Assembly: GCA_015904045.1 (NCBI GenBank)
Contig: JABMDG010000022.1
Span: forward strand, 34,677-50,736
Direction: 5' to 3'
Source of the DNA: Nitrospira sp.
GTDB taxonomy: Bacteria; Nitrospirota; Nitrospiria; Nitrospirales; Nitrospiraceae
DNA length: 16,060 nucleotides
Part shown: piece after piece, positions 14,801 through 16,060 of the stretch
How positions within the stretch are numbered: position 1 is the stretch's first letter
Layout: each line of letters starts with the position of its first letter
Translations under genes and position numbers: made by a program
The notes under the pieces: generated by a model
What the model was told of the DNA's origin: nothing
What the model saw: the letters and a program-made list of their open reading frames with translations, nothing else
Database searches by the model: none

Positions 14801-14906
14801 TGGCCCGCCAACCGGCAAGCAGGATGACGAGGTTGACGACGATCGCCAACACGGGATGCTTGATGAACAGATCCGTAAACGAGGTGTGAGGCGTGTCGGG
14901 GGACAT
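11811..14906 (-). CDS. RND efflux pump inner-membrane transporter (HAE1-like)
   Basis: A 1031-residue proton-driven exporter. Its layout is the RND duplication: one membrane span (about 18-37), a periplasmic loop, a bundle of spans, then the same again. The proton-relay residues are present: Asp408 and Asp409 in LSVGLVVDDAIVVVENVERH, and Lys at about 919 in GLIAKNGILIVEF. ASAETIRGFISTPIERVVSAISGVDY and the RLENSLVVITT opening are typical of the hydrophobe/amphiphile (multidrug) branch rather than the heavy-metal branch, but the actual substrate is unknown. The ATG at 14906 is ten bases after the membrane-fusion gene stop; an in-frame ATG at 14960 would overlap that gene. It needs an outer-membrane channel that is not seen here. 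Confidence 0.93.
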   Translation of the reverse strand: MSPDTPHTSFTDLFIKHPVLAIVVNLVILLAGWRAMTSLPVQQYPRLENSLVVITTVYYGASAETIRGFISTPIERVVSAISGVDYVESTSRAGVSTVTVHLKLNHNSTAALAEVTARLQQVRSELPPEAEPSAIDIQRADRPYASFYLSFSSTERTVPAVTDWLLRTLQPRLSTLSGVQRVTFEGERQMAMRIWIDPDRLASFNLSPGDVQGALRRNNYLAAVGRTKGNLVQVNLLANTDLRSTVEFEELIVADRGGAIVRLKDVARIERDAEEANMIAKYDATEGVYLGIWAVPGVNEIDVGHRLRDEIERIRPTLPGDIDMKLVWDSTMFIRNALTEITKTLAETILIVALVVFLFMGSVRTALVPLVAIPVSLIGAALLMAAFGFSLNLLTLLAIVLSVGLVVDDAIVVVENVERHVRLGKSRIEAAQAAARELLGPIIAMTITLATVYAPIGFQGGLTGSLFLEFAITLAVAVVLSGIVAITLSPVMSSRFVHPQGKEGRLTAFVNRRFEEARGLYAQLLNGALTMRWGFVVAALLITVAAWPLYHFSRLELAPVEDQNHISLFFEASPDSTVHATNRQHFQVVNAVTAIPETDYTWSLTTAWGGFGGIVAKDWHDRARSTEDMYDDVFGAVSQVPGLRVFPRLDPPLPTPGQYDVELILQSEVPAEQMLDTVGAVLGAGWQSGKFLYVDTDLKIDLPQARVVLDRERLADLGFDLAGVGRELGTLLGGAYVNRFNYFDRSYKVIPQLGDRDRATVDPLLDLKIKTQGGQLVPVSTFTHIETSTAPRSLNRFQQRNAVRIFGGLKPGVTKEDGLRVLEAAAASAGPRLVLDYAGESRQLRQESSALTVTLGFAVVLIYLVLAAQFKSFRDPLIVLLGSVPLAVSGALVVSFLDLTTINIYSQVGLITLVGLIAKNGILIVEFANQLQARGRSRLAAVHEAALTRLRPVLMTSAATVFGHLPLVLAAGPGAAARNSIGMMLVTGMTVGTLFTLFVVPVFYSLIAAQHPTDQPSVMPEEVADKQLVTA

Positions 14907-14916
14907 GGTGATCTGG

Positions 14917-16056
14917 TTACGGCCTTCCGACCGCGGGATGTTCCGTCGGTGTCTGTTCAATCGTCTCTGCGACGGCGACCAGGATGCCGTCGCGAAGCTT
15001 AAAGGAGCCCAGCGCAGCGATTCGTTCCCCAGCGGTCAGTCCAGACTGGATGACAATTTCGTCGCCGAACATGGCTCCGCTTTCAACCTGGCGGGCACGC
15101 ACTCTGGTGCGGCCATCCTTGTCTGGCGCGATCACAAACACCTGGTCTCCCCCAGGGCCCTTGCGTAAGGCGCTGACCGGGATGGCCACGACCGTTTGCC
15201 TGGAGCCAACGGGAATGCGGACGCGGACGGAGGATCCTGGCGCCGGTGCGTGACGGGTGCCCTCGATCCTGGCACGCACCATGGCGTTTCGAGTTGTCGG
15301 GTCGACGCGTGCGTCGAGGGCCACGAGCTTGGCCATGACAACAGGGGAATTGCCGGCCGCGAAGACCTCAACCGATTCTCCGACCCTCAAACCCGCCGCG
15401 ACTTGTTGGGGGACGGAGAAGTCCACGTGCACCGCATCGCCGAGGCCTTGCAGCGTGGTCAGGAGGGTGCCCTCATCCAGGTATTGGCCGGGATGGACAT
15501 CTGCGATGCCCACCCTCGCTCGGAATGGGGCGCGGATCGTCTTCTTCGCAATGACCGCCTTGGTGCGAGCCATCTGGGCTTGTGCCACATCCAAGTCAGC
15601 GCGCGCACGATCCACTTCTTCCTGTGTCGTGGCGAGTTCCTCGCGGAGGCCCTGTCGGCGATCAAGGACCGTCTTGGCCAGGGCTGCTTGGGCTTCTTGT
15701 GCCTTGAGTTCCGCTTCTTCGACGGAGACGTCGAGGGCGACCAATAAGGTGCCGGCTTCCACAATCTGCCCGGGGACGAGCCGGACGTCGCGGACTGTTC
15801 CAGCCAGCTCGTTCTTCAGCGTCACTGAACGTAATGCGAGGACCGTTCCGATCGACGTCGTGGTCGACCGATGGTCAATGGCTCGCGCGACGGCGACCGT
15901 GACGGACTCCATCGGCTCGGGCTGATTTGCCGACGCCGCCTGTTCGTCTTGGATGGATTCGTATTTCCAGGCGGCCAGGCCGACACCCAGGAAGAGGACA
16001 AACAAGACGAGGAAGATCGATCCGATCCAGTTGGGACGATTCATGGTAGAGCTCAT
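14917..16056 (-). CDS. RND efflux membrane-fusion (periplasmic adaptor) protein
   Basis: A 379-residue HlyD/AcrA-type adaptor that would bridge the RND pump to an outer-membrane channel. Residues 11-30 are a single N-terminal membrane anchor with no lipobox Cys. The barrel-sandwich (lipoyl) halves lie around 75-108 (LKNELAGTVRDVRLVPGQIV) and 175-205 (IRAPFRARVGIADVHPGQYL), separated by a coiled coil at about 110-170. The β-barrel and membrane-proximal domains follow (VPVSAL-like VAIPVSALRKG near 290). The gene precedes the pump gene in one operon. Two ATG codons are possible, 16056 and 16044; the right edge of the window leaves only four bases before the first, so the choice and the promoter cannot be judged. 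Confidence 0.9.
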   Translation of the reverse strand: MSSTMNRPNWIGSIFLVLFVLFLGVGLAAWKYESIQDEQAASANQPEPMESVTVAVARAIDHRSTTTSIGTVLALRSVTLKNELAGTVRDVRLVPGQIVEAGTLLVALDVSVEEAELKAQEAQAALAKTVLDRRQGLREELATTQEEVDRARADLDVAQAQMARTKAVIAKKTIRAPFRARVGIADVHPGQYLDEGTLLTTLQGLGDAVHVDFSVPQQVAAGLRVGESVEVFAAGNSPVVMAKLVALDARVDPTTRNAMVRARIEGTRHAPAPGSSVRVRIPVGSRQTVVAIPVSALRKGPGGDQVFVIAPDKDGRTRVRARQVESGAMFGDEIVIQSGLTAGERIAALGSFKLRDGILVAVAETIEQTPTEHPAVGRP

Positions 16057-16060
16057 CCGG

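Noticed and set aside
14907..14960. Upstream start of the RND pump at 14960
   Set aside because: It would overlap the adaptor gene by 44 bases and add 18 basic residues unlike other RND N-termini; the ATG at 14906 gives the usual short start before the first span.
1..16060. CRISPR arrays, tRNA or rRNA genes, insertion sequences
   Set aside because: No regularly spaced repeats, cloverleaf, rRNA-like block or transposase motif was found on either strand by eye.

Overview
The window is about 16 kb of moderately GC-rich, gene-dense bacterial chromosome. TonB/ExbBD components, a periplasmic lipoprotein and an RND efflux pump show a Gram-negative (diderm) host. The gene mix and protein style resemble Nitrospira and relatives (Nitrospirota), but that is an impression from sequence style, not a proven assignment. 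No rRNA, tRNA, CRISPR array, transposase or phage gene was seen. The strongest signals are regulatory and evolutionary; I see no wholly new multi-gene system.

Positions 1-2856, all minus strand: a lipoprotein gene cut by the left edge, a small DUF1059 protein, and an ECF sigma factor of the ECF42 type flanked by two YCII/DGPF proteins. DGPF2 and the sigma gene are adjacent and probably co-transcribed; DGPF1 lies downstream. Both DGPF genes are preceded by the same promoter-like element, TGTCGA-N16-CGACTATCTT, which fits what I recall of ECF42 targets. This suggests a self-controlled regulon.

Positions 2969-8764, all minus strand: an iron-uptake locus running fur, fbpA (ferric-binding protein), fbpB (fused permease), fbpC (ATPase), exbB, exbD and a tonB-like gene. 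Promoters with Fur-box-like operators lie in front of fbpA and exbB. The tonB-like frame has its membrane anchor and proline-rich linker but loses the C-terminal domain at about 2969. It then runs without a stop, in frame, through the ECF42-type promoter into DGPF2. This looks like an old recombination junction between the iron locus and the ECF42 cassette.

Positions 8853-11804: a Panacea/SocA-like protein gene divergent from fur, a family M32 carboxypeptidase (minus strand, TTG start) and a class-I O-methyltransferase (plus strand). Positions 11811-16056, minus strand: a membrane-fusion protein and an RND inner-membrane pump in operon order, without an outer-membrane channel in view. Two gene pairs converge with almost no space between their stops (9498-9510 and 11804-11811).

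Together, Fur would repress periplasmic iron import and the ExbBD energiser when iron is sufficient. Read-through from the exbB promoter could also carry iron-starvation transcription into the DGPF2-sigma unit, which is inference.
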